A stretch of DNA of 64,000 bases, from NCBI GenBank assembly GCA_023376005.1, contig CM042160.1, positions 79,078,809 through 79,142,808 of the forward strand, given 5' to 3'. Shown piece after piece: positions 1 through 11,062 of this stretch. The notes under the pieces were generated by a model. The model was not told the DNA's origin. It made no database searches and saw only the letters and a program-made list of their open reading frames with translations. The number at the start of each line of letters is the position of its first letter. The first letter of the stretch is position 1. Source of the DNA: Doryteuthis pealeii. Its lineage: Eukaryota > Mollusca > Cephalopoda > Myopsida > Loliginidae. The translations under genes and the position numbers were made by a program.

Positions 1-314
1 GACCGCCCTGTGCGTGATTTTGAAACCGGACTGCCAAGCTGACAGGCCGATCCCATAACCTCAACACTAAACGAACTTCTTAGATTTTTATGATTTGTTT
101 AGAGTAGGTTAACATTCCACTTCTAGTGACTTTTATGACACGACGATATGATAAGTTGTAAACAAGGTTTGTTTAGAATGGCTTTTTGCCGATAATTTTT
201 TTGGAGAATAAGTGCTTAATTGGAGTCGTACCTAATTTAGAAATTAATTAATTAATAATGAATTAGGCGGGAATACCTATAAATGTATGGCTAAACAAAT
301 CGAGAAAAATCAAT

Positions 315-356
315 CTCTGTATGTACATTTCGGCCTATTAGGCCTCATCAGCAGAG
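315..356 (-). ncRNA. Hammerhead ribozyme, type I, family 1 copy 1
   Basis: On the minus strand all parts occur in order: stem I CTCTG (352-356) and CAGAG (315-319) pair perfectly; core CTGATGA (345-351); stem II GGCC/GGCC with loop TAATA (332-344); GAAA (328-331); palindromic stem III TGTACA (322-327); then U16.1-A17 (320-321). A distal GATC/GATT pairing beyond an internal loop is also possible. All conserved core bases are present, so self-cleavage after the ATA triplet is plausible. Confidence 0.8.
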
Positions 357-640
357 CTATAGATCGGAAGACCGCCCTGTGCGTGATTTGAAACCGGACT
401 GCCAAGCTGACAGGCCGATCCCATAACCTCAACACTAAAACGAACTTCTTAGATTTTTATGATTTGTTTAGAGTAGGTTAATTAACATTCCACTTCTATG
501 ACTTTTATGACACGACGATATGATAAGTTGTAAACAAGGTTTGTTTAGAATGGCTTTTTGCCGATAATTTTTTGGAGAATAAGTGCTTAATTGGAGTCGT
601 ACCTAATTTAGAAATTAATTAATTAATAATGAATTAGGCG

Positions 641-652
641 TCATCAGCAGAG
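641..652 (-). pseudogene. Truncated hammerhead in unit copy 2
   Basis: Only the core CTGATGA and the 5' strand of stem I (CTCTG) remain on the minus strand. Stem II, GAAA and stem III were removed by the deletion that shortens copy 2, so no ribozyme can form. Confidence 0.7.
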
Positions 653-658
653 CTATAG

Positions 659-900
659 TCCGGTTTCAAATTACGCACAGGGCGGTCTTCCGATCTATAG
701 CTCTGCTGATGAGGCCTAATAGGCCGAAATGTACATACAGAGATTGATTTTTCTCGATTTGTTTAGCCATACATTTAATTAGGTATTCCCGCCTAATTCA
801 TTATTAATTAATTAATTTCTAAATTAGGTACGACTCCAATTAAGCACTTATTCTCCAAAAAATTATCGGCAAAAAGCCATTCTAAACAAACCTTGTTTAC
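659..900 (+). repeat. Inverted third copy of the hammerhead unit
   Basis: This segment is the reverse complement of roughly 161-395, spanning a unit junction, so the region reads direct-direct-inverted. It breaks off at the TA microsatellite at 901. Inverted flanking repeats are typical of PLE insertions. Confidence 0.75.
701..742 (+). ncRNA. Hammerhead ribozyme, type I, family 1 copy 3
   Basis: Intact motif: stem I CTCTG (701-705) with CAGAG (738-742), core CTGATGA (706-712), stem II GGCC-TAATA-GGCC (713-725), GAAA (726-729), palindromic TGTACA (730-735), UA (736-737). It matches the minus-strand motif at 315-356. Confidence 0.8.
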
Positions 901-922
901 AATATATATATATATATAATAT

Positions 923-969
<47 letters not shown>

Positions 970-1700
970 GTACATATGAAGAGAGAGAGAAAATAGAAAA
1001 ACATGAAGCATCCTAAAAGATGAGTTTATTCTTGATGGTGAAGTCGATGTTATAACGTTTCGGTTCATGCAACCTTCATCAGGACATGTGATGAAATGTT
1101 GTGTGAAGATGGGCGCTGACTTGCGAAATATGAAGAAAGGGGAAGTAACTAGTGTCACCCTGGTGCAGATTCCATACTACGGATTTAATTCCCTATTTTA
1201 CTCCCACATATATATATATATGTTGTGTGTGTGTGTGTGTGTGGTGTGTGTGTGTGTGTTAGCATTAAAAATAGACTTATATATGGAAACAATTACATTC
1301 TCATATACATTAATTCCACCCAGTAACCAAGAAAATATGTACGTACAAAGATGTGTATATATACCAGTACACATACTTATACACATATATGTACACACAC
1401 ATACACACATGCACACATGCATACATCAATTACCAGGACACACAAAAGACACACCTACTGAATCTTATTTCACACACACAAAATATATACAAATATACAC
1501 ACAAACATACTGGAAACGACAACAGACAAAAAACTCCCACCCATATACATGTACGTATTAGACAAGAAGATATGGGGGCGGGGGAGAAACAGATCAAAGG
1601 AATCCGCCGAAATAAACACAGACTGCTAGACTAAACATGGCATCAACTGGAATTAACTAATATGATTTATTACCCCACACACACAGACACACACACTCTA
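901..1700. repeat. Microsatellite-rich stretch: TA (901-968), TA/TG (1208-1260), CA-rich (1376-1520)
   Basis: Alternating dinucleotide tracts are separated by short unique DNA. The open frames here are low-complexity read-through with no recognisable domain. Confidence 0.85.
1047..1088 (-). ncRNA. Degenerate hammerhead, family 2
   Basis: Minus strand: core CTGATGA (1076-1082), one extra A, stem II GGTT/AACC with loop GCATG (1062-1074), GAAA (1058-1061), minimal CG helix III, then TT. Stem I (ATGT with ACAT) pairs only after two unpaired bases and a mismatch next to the core. Relatives lie at 28800-28846 and 31472-31514. Confidence 0.4.
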
Positions 1701-1713
1701 CCTTAAAAATATC

Positions 1714-1903
1714 GGCACTCTTGAACTTTCTCGACCGTAGGAGCGGTGTTCAGTAAATTTTTATACCTTAAAAAAATAAGACCGTTAAGCAATAGATAGG
1801 TTTATAGTGAGGCAATAATATCATTAAGATTTTTTTATTTTATTTTGCTAACGTAAGTTAGAAAATTTCCGAACACTCCATCGTACACTGTTTAGGGTTA
1901 GGG
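1714..1903 (+). repeat. Interspersed repeat G, copy 1
   Basis: About 190 bp, starting GGCACTCTTGAACTTTCTCG, nearly identical to 32186-32378 and distantly similar to 59825-59975. It ends in TTAGGGTTAGGG. No coding potential seen. Confidence 0.75.
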
Positions 1904-2789
1904 ATGGGTAGTGGATTTTCATCCCTCTAAATGGGGAGTGTTATATGCATCGCCATTAAAGAAGGCCTAACAACCATGGCGTCTACGACTGGGGCGGACA
2001 TGTATAAACCTAAATTACAATTAAATAACAATTACAGTGAATTTTTTTAGTTAGGAATTTGTTAGTAATGTCAAGTAATTAGTTAATTATCAACTGTAGA
2101 TATTATTAGGAATCAGCTTAAACTTATTGACTTATTTCTATAAAATCAAATGTAGAAAGAAAGAAGAAAAATAATCTCCTCTACTAAAGATTTACAACTT
2201 GAAAAAATATGAATGATCAATACTGATAATTGTATAATAATCGTATATGATTAATCTTGAGAATTGTATAAACATTTTAGGCACATAACCTGAGATGATA
2301 TCACAGGACGTATTTTAAAGGAGGTACTGGACACACGTGCTTACACGTTAGTTTACTTCACAGAACAGAATGATACAAGGAACAAAGAAAAAAGGGAAAA
2401 CGAAACGCGTGCCAATTTTTATGGCGCCAGTGGTCGCCGCGTAGTAATTTACCATAAAGTTCTGGAAACACAACTTACAGGGAGTACCCTCATATGACAG
2501 AGGGACTATTTTAGTTGGTAAAACTCAACAAACATTTTTATTTCCCTTTTTTTTTTCTTTTCTTTTTTTTTTTCATAAAATTTCCAGATAATTTCAAAAC
2601 TTTTAGAGCTGGTTCTTGAGTGATCTTAGGTGAATCAAACGGACAATAATTCAAAAATATATATTTGACAATATAGATGTGAGGTATCCAAAACTTGGTA
2701 GTAAGGGATGATTCTATATGTGATTTTTAAGACACACTGTATTATTATTGTATGATCCAGTATGTACAAATAAAATGAATCTTTAAATC
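1904..2789. other. AT-rich unique DNA
   Basis: No gene, RNA or recognised repeat seen. A pyrimidine run lies at 2547-2572. Confidence 0.5.
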
Positions 2790-2970
2790 ACTAAAAAGAG
2801 CTTAATGTATAATAAACATTTTAGATTATATACAGAGCAATATTTATCTTAGAAAGAAAGGAAAAACTCAACACCGTAATTCCATAATAAATTTATTCCG
2901 ACCAAAATTGTGGCCTTTATAAATCTAAGTTGATTTAACAAAGCTCCTCAAATTAAGTCTCATCAGATGG
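2790..2970 (-). repeat. Interspersed hammerhead-bearing repeat, family 3 copy 1
   Basis: Shares with 10760-10899 the AGAGCAATATTTA box, an AAAAACTCAACA box and the ATAAATTTAT palindrome. Confidence 0.6.
2882..2970 (-). ncRNA. Decayed hammerhead, family 3 copy 1
   Basis: Minus strand: stem I CCAT (2967-2970) with ATGG (2882-2885), core CTGATGA (2960-2966), a long stem II region beginning GAC and ending GTC, GGAA in place of GAAA, the 10-nt palindrome ATAAATTTAT (2887-2896) as helix III, then T17. The substitution at A13 probably abolishes activity. Confidence 0.5.
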
Positions 2971-3104
2971 ATAATCAACAATAATTTGAATTGCATAACA
3001 GAAAAATGTTCTCAATGTAGAATCTTTTCCCCCTCAAAAATTTTTTTGCAAAATGTATACATTAAAGGACTGTCACTGTAGTGTATATATATTGTATTTG
3101 ACAT

Positions 3105-3396
3105 TATATATATTTACCAACCCCTCCACACGAGCAGGATGTGACAGAAGGTCAATTTCATAAGTAGAGTTTAACAGGTTTGAATTTAGAGTTTTCCTTC
3201 TCCTAGGCCGGTTACCTAGCCATGGTTAAAGAGCCTAGTCTTCCCTATTATTTACCCATAGCTGGTGGGAGAATTGTATTCATACCTTTCCCAAGGGTAT
3301 TAGCGCCATGTGAAATGCAAACAGCCTCGTCTAATATTTGAACTCAGGTCGACGAGTCCACCTCCTATGACTCTAACCATTAGACCACGCGCCTCC
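3105..3396 (-). mobile_element. tRNA-derived SINE A, subfamily A2, full length
   Basis: Minus strand begins GGAGGCGCGTGGTCTAATGG (A box), followed by a B-box-like GAGTTCAAAT, a ~180-bp body with GGAAAGGTATGAAT and GGAGAAGGAAAACTC boxes, and the tail GACCTTCTGTCACATCC ending GGGGTTGGTAAATATATATA. Such SINEs are pol III transcribed and mobilised by a partner LINE. Confidence 0.8.
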
Positions 3397-3584
3397 ATAT
3401 TTGACAATATAATCCTATGAATTTTTCATATTGAAATTATGCATATCAGAAACTGATGAAGATTTTTGTCAAATAATTTCTGCAATTTAAAATCATCAAA
3501 TAATATAAAACATCCACTAAACTATCCAGTGTCATTTTTAAATTACCAGGAAACTAGAAGGTTTTCAGTAAAATGGCTAAAGCC

Positions 3585-3671
3585 GCTGCGTTTGCCAAAT
3601 ATGGGCATTTTTACCCGGTGAAAACCCCTGCGTTTGCCAAATATGGGCATTTTTACCAGGTGAAAACCCCG
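3585..3671. repeat. Tandem duplication, two ~44-bp units
   Basis: CTGCGTTTGCCAAATATGGG followed by CATTTTTAC and GGTGAAAACCCC occurs twice in a row with one or two differences. Confidence 0.85.
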
Positions 3672-4367
<696 letters not shown>

Positions 4368-4376
4368 AATTAAACA

Positions 4377-4730
4377 AGACACATCTCCTGTTTAACAATT
4401 TTATTTTTGATCTTTTCCAGTTTTCTGGCCAACTTTTTAATATTTAGATGGCATTCGTGGATAAGTCCACCAAAGTTCAGGTCCCGAATACTTTCGGCAC
4501 TTCGAAGTGCCATCATCAGGGGTGATGTGTTCCGGTTTTTTAAAATCATATTAATGTGGAGGCTGGAAGGAGAAGAATTGATGAGAAAGGTGTTATAGGC
4601 ATTTTAAAATGTGTGTACTGCATTGGAAATTAATTAAAAAATAAACAAAAACTCCAAATACTAGAAGCTCTATACATAAAACAATACAAACCATCCTTAA
4701 ACAAAATTAATGTATAAATGAAAGAATGCT
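4377..4730 (-). mobile_element. PLE-like terminal repeat, family 4 copy 1
   Basis: Matches 53465-53950, but 4530-4625 is inverted there while 4630-4720 is direct. It contains the hammerhead at 4480-4522 and no open frame with a known domain. The shuffled orientation fits the partly inverted terminal repeats of PLEs. Confidence 0.6.
4480..4522 (-). ncRNA. Hammerhead, family 4 copy 1
   Basis: Minus strand: stem I CCC/GGG, core CTGATGA (4513-4519), one extra T, perfect 7-bp stem II GGCACTT/AAGTGCC (4496-4511), GAAA (4492-4495), helix III GTAT (GTAC in sister copies), U16.1-C17. The extra base after A9 and the helix III change may weaken it. Confidence 0.5.
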
Positions 4731-4736
4731 GCCCAA

Positions 4737-4738
<2 letters not shown>

Positions 4739-4801
<63 letters not shown>
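4739..4801. repeat. Compound (CA)n(TA)n microsatellite
   Basis: CA repeats run directly into TA repeats. Confidence 0.95.
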
Positions 4802-4803
<2 letters not shown>

Positions 4804-5170
4804 ATTTGTGCTTAAGCAACTTTAGTCTGTCGTAAATGAAAGAATAATATCTAGCAATAATTTTTAGATATATAAAAATCTCGGAAACAAATTGCGCAGA
4901 ATTACATATTTTTAATCAAACATTTTTAGGTTGATTGAATAAATCTTTATTCATTACAAATATAATATTTACGACATCCTTCATTCTAGCCTCTTAAAAT
5001 TGATAACTATATTTTGAAGTGAATCAAAATAGGTCAATTGAGTCCGAAGAATAGAATTTTTTTGCATAATTCAAAGAAACAATATTCGTTTTCAAACTAC
5101 GAAAAAAAAACATGCTACAAAAATTATTTTTTTAGTTAAAAAAAATAACTTAAATTTTCAAGTTACTTTT

Positions 5171-5458
5171 TGGCGGCGCGGTGGTGTACTGGTTAGAGTC
5201 GTAGGAAATGGACTCGTCGACCAGAGTTCAAATCCTGGACGAAGCCACAGTTCATATAGCGCTAATACCCTTGGAAAAGGTATGAATCCTACTATTCTCC
5301 CCCAGATATAGGTAAATAGTAAGGTGGACTGGGCTCTTTAACATTGGTTAGACAACCAGTCAAGGAGAAGTAAAACTCTGAATTCAAACTTCTTAAATCT
5401 CCGCTTGCGATGGTCACTACTAGAATAGGCTCAGTTCTACCTAGTGATCTATTTCATT
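5171..5458 (+). mobile_element. tRNA-derived SINE A, subfamily A1
   Basis: A box TGGTGTACTGGTTAGAGTCG and B box GAGTTCAAATCC head a body shared with 3105-3396. The 3' tail differs: ATGGTCACTACTAGAATAGG and CTAGTGATCTATTTCA. Confidence 0.8.
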
Positions 5459-5749
5459 TTTTGTTTTTTTAATAAAAAAATTGTTGACGTCGTTTTCTTT
5501 TCTTTTCTTTTTTTAATGTGGTCTTCTTGTTTTGATCTTTCTAAAACTGTACAAATTTGGGACTGGGAAATTTTTTTATTCAAATGACTAATGGTTGAAA
5601 AAAACCTACAATGTTAATTGATAAAAACATTTTTCAACCTATAAAAAAGTTATTCATCATAGAATTAAGTTCTTAATGAATAATTTGCTAAAAAAAGTAG
5701 TGATTCTTGTTTAATGTTTTCACATAAAAAGTTAAAATTTTTATTAAAA

Positions 5750-6245
5750 ACGAATAATTCCTTCATTTAGGGTAATTTTTTTTCATCAATCAGGGTTAGT
5801 AAATTGGTAGTGTAAAAAAATAATTCTACTTCTGGAACCCATAATTTCAAAATATTTGGCGGGAAAAATTTAAGAGTTATAAGGTCTGTATTTGTGGAAA
5901 AGTGGAATTTGTTTTTCTGCGAATAAAATGATATTACAATGACATAGAATATAAACATAGGAGTAATTTTTCTGTATATAGTGTATTTAAGTTTTTTTAT
6001 TGATTTTTGAGAAGAAACTTTCAAAAGGGTTTAACAATTTGTAATAATATGTTTTGTTTTTGGTTGTTTACAGAAGCCGTAAATTTTGTCGAATTTAATA
6101 TTTAAAATGTATTAAAATATATTACGTAAGCAATATTTTTTTTCTTTTACTGATGCTCATTATGTTACTTTCTTTCGACCAAAACTAAAATTGTACCTTG
6201 AATAATCAATTTGATTAATTTTAATTCGTTTTTGTAAGTGAAAAA
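5750..6245. repeat. Ancient ~500-bp repeat H, copy 1
   Basis: Colinear with 18945-19455 through many shared boxes: AATTTTTCTGTATATAGTGT, TTAATATTTAAAATGTATTA and CTTTTACTGATGCTCATTAT. Divergent, AT-rich, without a coding frame. Confidence 0.7.
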
Positions 6246-6592
6246 CAGTTTCTTTCTGGTAGGGCTTATATCATTTTATTCTATTTTTTAAAGGTTTTAT
6301 TTTTCATTTATTTTTTTATTTTATTTTATTTCTATTTTGTTTTATTAATTCTATTATTCGATGTTTTATTGTTTTTCGTAAATTAAATTAAAAATGTAAA
6401 TACATGTCGTTTTGTTTTCTAATATAATTATCACAAATATATTTTTAATTTCTCATTTCTTCGCTAATACAAATTTAATGATTTATCAAAATTTTCCCTG
6501 TATATCCTTCAGATAATATTTGTTTTGTTTTCTCTGTTTTTTGTTTTTGTTTTTTTGTGGTCAATTATTGTAGTTCTTTAGTTACATCCGGT
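6246..6592. other. T-rich unique DNA
   Basis: Long T and A runs only; nothing recognised. Confidence 0.5.
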
Positions 6593-6727
6593 CACACACA
6601 CCACACACAACACACACAACACACACACACGTACACACACAAATACAAACAAACACAACACACACACACGGCACACACACACGTACACACGCAAACGCAC
6701 ACGTATGCGTACATACACTCACACATA
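6593..6727. repeat. (CA)n-rich imperfect microsatellite
   Basis: ACACAC runs are broken by GTAC and ACAAAC. Confidence 0.9.
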
Positions 6728-7030
6728 GATCGATAAAATTTAATAGTTTTGAAAAAGATAACCTAAATATCTTTTTAAATTTTTGTAACTAAAAATGTTG
6801 TTGTAATAAAATGTATAAAAGGTAAATGTTTAATATTATAAAATGTAAATCGATAGAGGAAGGAAAGAAAAGAAGGGATAGAAAAGAAGGGAGGGGAGGG
6901 GGAAAGGAAATGAAATAAGGAAACTTTTTCGCCACGGGTAGGATGTGACACAGGTTGCAAAGATGGAGTATCCACTGATAATCGAACTTGCTATTAAGTG
7001 TTAATACGAAAAATTGTCTGTCTCTCCACC

Positions 7031-7055
7031 CCACCTCTCTCTCTCTCTCTTCTCT

Positions 7056-7093
<38 letters not shown>

Positions 7094-7204
7094 TCTCTCC
7101 GCTTATGCTTTCGTTTTCCCTTATATCTTATATATACTCTGTTTGACTGTCTGTCAATCTAAAATTTTCTCTCTACCTCTCTCTTTCACACACACACACA
7201 CACA

Positions 7205-7252
<48 letters not shown>

Positions 7253-7352
7253 ACTCACTACTCATTCACTCACACACCACACACACACTATATGTATCTT
7301 TTGTTATACTTTCGATTTCCCTTGCATGTCGATGAGCTCTCTCTCTCTCTCA

Positions 7353-7402
<50 letters not shown>

Positions 7403-7420
7403 CTATCTCTCTCTCATTAG
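7031..7420. repeat. (CT)n-rich microsatellite cluster
   Basis: CT tracts alternate with CA and CTAT tracts. The serine/leucine-rich open frame across it is not a gene. Confidence 0.95.
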
Positions 7421-7779
7421 GTTTTTGTATTAAGTATTAACTCGAGTAAAGAAAGACATTTTAAGGCCAATTTCTCACCTAAAACACAAGAGGTCATTCA
7501 TTACACCGAAGCTTGCCTTATTTCAAGGCCGAATCTTGCCGTAACTTCCATTCAAAGTGTCCCTGCAGTGTCCCAGCACTTTCAAAAGTGTCCCTGCAGA
7601 ACCTTTACCTAAACAAAGCGTTGGGACAAAACAATACACCGACAGGACCTCTGCAGAGATGGTAACCCCCCCCCCATGGAGCTACCTGTTGGCTGTGGGT
7701 GGTGAACCGTGATGCTTAAGGATGGAATCCTGGTGGTTACACAGTCCACTCCACTTTGACTCTCACTTAGGCTAGACGG

Positions 7780-8288
7780 GTAGTCGGAGAGGCCCCTTCC
7801 GATCAATCGGCTGGTCACGTCAAGCCCTCACACCTATATGATTGTCCGATCCCTATTGTCCATATGGAAAAGCCTAATCCTTTTGATCAGGTGCTAGAAG
7901 GGTCAGTGACCCGGGTATGACGTTAAACTGCATCTAGAGGTTAAGTTTCAATTTTGGAGCTTTGGGTAGTATGGAGTACCCCTTCATCACCATTATTCCC
8001 AGGTCCACTCTGACCCGGCGTGATATTACTTTTGAGGGTCACATATATTGGTTACATAGAGGTCTGTGTCTTTAGTGTCCTAGCTATGACGTTAAACTGA
8101 ATCTAGTAGTGAGATTACAATTCTGGAACATTGGGAGTTTAGAGTATCCCTTCAATCTAAGTCCACTATAACCCAACTAGAGAAATTGAAAACTAATAAG
8201 AACGAATAAAATAATATCGTCTTCAGCAAAAATAGCCCAATAAGGGTTGACATGCCGTAAAATCCAACCAACCAACCAACCAATCTCT
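7780..8288 (-). mobile_element. SINE B, long or duplicated copy
   Basis: The minus strand begins with (GGTT)n and ACGGCATGTCAACCCTTATT. The body has the GGTCAGAGTGGACCTGGGA and CATGACGTTAAACTG-type boxes shared by over a dozen copies in the window. The body boxes appear twice, so this may be two overlapping copies. Confidence 0.65.
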
Positions 8289-8455
8289 ATCCAGAGCTTA
8301 AAACAAAATCATTATCAAACATTTTTTAAGTGTTTTATAATCTGCTTGAAGCTTTGTGTTTATATTGGTTTGGTGGTTGGTTTTGAATGCTATCAAAATG
8401 CTAGTGTAAAGAAAAATGACGTAACTAGGATGTTGTTTATTCCCCTTTGATTCAT

Positions 8456-8493
8456 TCTTAATATTTGGAGATAAAGATCTCTTCGTCAGAAGA
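8456..8493 (-). ncRNA. Hammerhead-like motif, family 5
   Basis: Minus strand: stem I TCTT/AAGA, core CTGACGA (8483-8489), one extra A, stem II GAGAT/ATCTC with loop CTTT, then CAAA where GAAA is expected, helix III TA, and TT. G12 to C should inactivate it. Confidence 0.45.
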
Positions 8494-8654
8494 TTTCTAA
8501 AAGTCTGGAGCTGTTGCTAGGAATTGTCTATTCTGTTTTGTGCCTTATATCTTTAAAATTCTCTGCACGCGCGCGTTTTTGTGTGTGTGTGGGGGGGGGT
8601 GGTTTTAATTCTAAAGTCAAAACAAAATTCTCTCTCTTACAGAAGTACATATTA

Positions 8655-8696
8655 CACCTGAAGAAGACCGGAAAATGTGTCGATCGAAATATTGTG
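8655..8696 (+). ncRNA. Hammerhead-like motif, family 5
   Basis: Stem I CAC/GTG, core CTGAAGA (8658-8664), extra A, stem II GACCG/CGATC with one C-A mismatch and loop GAAAATGTGT, GAAA (8686-8689), minimal helix III TA, TT. Core bases are intact; helices are weak. Confidence 0.5.
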
Positions 8697-9009
8697 GGAA
8701 CAACAAAAAGAAGGCTGAACTTAACCGAGAGGAGAATTTGAAAATAGTGGCCATAGTTATGTGACCAAACCGACTGACCCATGTTGTCTAACTGTGTCTT
8801 CCAAGTGAAAGAGGAATTGGTTTTATTAAATAAGTTCTTTTATCTGCCTGTACCGCTTGACCCACGTTAATGGTATTTATGGGAAAGCGTTTCCTCTTAG
8901 GCCAGAATGGCCGGAGATGTGGCCGGCGGATAAGACAGAAAATCTTTGAGTGTTTCTTAAATCCGATCCGGGTCAATTTTGGCAGAAATTCCATCAACCA
9001 AAATTATCT

Positions 9010-9045
9010 CATCTACCTTTCTCTCTCTCTCTTCTCTCTCTCTCT

Positions 9046-9087
<42 letters not shown>

Positions 9088-9441
9088 TGCAGTAACAGTA
9101 AACGTTTTGGCACTTTGTGCCAAAATCGATTAACATTTTTAAGTGCTTATGCCAAATATATATATATACTATATATATATATATATATAATATTATATAT
9201 GTGTGTGTGTGTGTGTGTCTGTGTCTGTGTCTGTGTGTGTGTTGTGTTGTCTGTGTCTGTGTCTCTGTGTGTATAACTTTTTATCTATATATCTATCTAT
9301 CTCTTTATCTATTTCTATCACCCTCTATCTATCTATCTTATCTATCTATCCCCTCCTCCTCCTCCTCCTCCTCATTCTTCTTCTTCTCCTTCTATTACTA
9401 CTCAATTCGCGCTCTCTCTCTCTCACTATATATATGTATAT

Positions 9442-9474
<33 letters not shown>

Positions 9475-9996
9475 TATTATATATATAATCAGTCTCTCTC
9501 CATATATATATATACATATATATATACATATACATGCACACACACTCATATATATATATATATATATATATATTGTGTGTGTGTATGTGTGTGTGTGTTT
9601 GTGTGTGTGGAGAAAGATAGACAAACTAGGGATATTGTACTTTTTATTTATTCATGTTTTAACATTTTTTCTTTTAATTCAATTTCTCTACACCCTCTAT
9701 CCATCTATCTATCCCTTTTCTTCTTCTTCTTCTTCTTCTTCTTCTTCTTCTTCTTCTTCTTCTTCTTTCTTCTTCTGTTACCACCAATCGATCTCTCTCA
9801 CACTATAAATATATTTATATATACTCAGTCTTTTCTTTGTACACCCTCTCTCCATATATATATAGTATATATAATATATATATATATATATAGAATAGAT
9901 ATTATTATGGAGATATTGAGAGGTTGACATAAACAAGGGAAGAGAATATAATATATATATATATATAATTATATTATATATATATATATATACATG

Positions 9997-10043
<47 letters not shown>

Positions 10044-10045
10044 CC
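9010..10045. repeat. Microsatellite complex: CT, TA, TG, TATC, TTC (9718-9777), TA
   Basis: About 1 kb is almost wholly simple sequence with short unique spacers. CTTCCCTTGTTT-type spacers at 9930-9948 and 10046-10062 are inverted copies around the TA block, so the 3' part can fold back. Confidence 0.9.
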
Positions 10046-10253
10046 TCTTCCCTTGTTTTATGTACCTCTTCAATATCTCCTAATAATAATCTCCGATTTA
10101 AATGTGAAATCACCAATTATTTTCCAGACAACCAAATTTTCTTCATTATCATCTTTATGATTCCTTCTTTCTTTCTATCGTTCTTCTTTCCCCTTTTCTT
10201 CTTTTAACATTTCTTTAACACTTTCTATTTATTTCATTATATAGTTATTAAAG

Positions 10254-10545
10254 GGAGGTGCGTGGCGTACTGGTTAGAGTCGTAGGAAATGGACTCGGCG
10301 ACCCGAGTTCAAATCCTGGACGAAGTCACAGTATACATAGCGCTAATAATCTTGCGAAAGGTATGAATCCAACTATTCACCCTCCAAATATGGGTAGATC
10401 GTAGGACATACTGGGCACTTTAACCTTGGTTAGGCAATCAGTCTAGGAGAAGGAAAACCCTGAATTCAAACATCTTAAATCTCCGCTTGGAGTGGTCACT
10501 GCTAGAATAGGTTTAGTCCTACTTAGTGATCTATTTCAATTTTTA
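10254..10545 (+). mobile_element. tRNA-derived SINE A, subfamily A1
   Basis: B box GAGTTCAAATCC, the GGAGAAGGAAAACCC body box and a CTTAGTGATCTATTTCA tail match 5171-5458. Confidence 0.8.
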
Positions 10546-10649
10546 AAAACATATATAACTTAAATTTATTCCTATTACTTTGGTTTGTTTTTGTTGACAT
10601 GCTAAATTTGTCCCTGTGTCAACATGCTGATCATGCACACCTATAGATT

Positions 10650-10712
10650 TATATAAGAAATTGACCTTGTGTCGCATCCTGCTCGTGCGGAGGGGTTGGT
10701 GAATATATATAG
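10650..10712 (+). mobile_element. SINE A2 3'-tail fragment
   Basis: GAAATTGACCTTGTGTCGCA followed by TCCTGCTCGTGCGGAGGGG and GTTGGTGAATATATATA is the A2 tail without head or body. Confidence 0.7.
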
Positions 10713-10759
10713 ATTTATATAAGGATTTTTACAAGTCCCTAAGAGAACTCAATGCAAGA

Positions 10760-10899
10760 TAATTGATAAACTAATTATATATAGAGCAATATTTAGACTT
10801 TCAATAAGAAAGAAAAACTCAACAAACCTTCATTTTGGCTATTATAAATTTATTTCGGCCGGTAACTCAATAAAGGAGACCGGATTCCATCAGATAGCC
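10760..10899 (-). repeat. Interspersed hammerhead-bearing repeat, family 3 copy 2
   Basis: Similar to 2790-2970 over its length, ending in the hammerhead. Confidence 0.6.
10837..10899 (-). ncRNA. Hammerhead, family 3 copy 2, with A9G change
   Basis: Minus strand: perfect 6-bp stem I GGCTAT (10894-10899) with ATAGCC (10837-10842); core CTGATGG (10887-10893), where CTGATGA is expected; stem II CCGGT/ACCGG; GAAA (10853-10856); palindromic helix III around TAAATTTA; UA. The A9G substitution probably inactivates an otherwise complete fold. Confidence 0.55.
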
Positions 10900-10984
10900 A
10901 TTACATAATAACAAGAAAATAAACTAGAATGGATAATAACAACTTTTTTCTCTTTCTTTTCTCTTTTAATAAAACCAGTAGATT

Positions 10985-11005
10985 CTCTTGTAATTTAACC
11001 CCCCC

Positions 11006-11057
<52 letters not shown>

Positions 11058-11062
11058 TCAAT
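10985..11062. repeat. (CT)n microsatellite
   Basis: CT tract with a few interruptions. Confidence 0.95.

Larger units (their letters stand above)
1..658 (-). repeat. Tandem ~370-bp hammerhead-bearing units (retrozyme- or PLE-terminal-repeat-like)
   Basis: Two head-to-tail copies start at 1 and 370 with GACCGCCCTGTGCGTGATTT and stay almost identical for about 270 bp. Copy 2 has lost about 75 bp that includes most of its hammerhead, ending at 641-652. Read on the minus strand, each unit carries a hammerhead near one end, the layout of animal retrozymes and of PLE terminal repeats. No coding capacity is seen. The call as a repeat with a ribozyme is firm; retrozyme versus PLE terminal repeat is undecided. 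Confidence 0.75.

Noticed and set aside
361..370. AGATCGGAAG, identical to the start of a common sequencing adapter
   Set aside because: It lies inside a repeat unit present again inverted at 687-696, within ribozyme stem I context. Ten bases can match by chance, so adapter contamination is unlikely.
5173..5245. Possible functional tRNA gene
   Set aside because: A and B boxes are present, but the acceptor stem does not close and the same head leads a SINE body in several copies.
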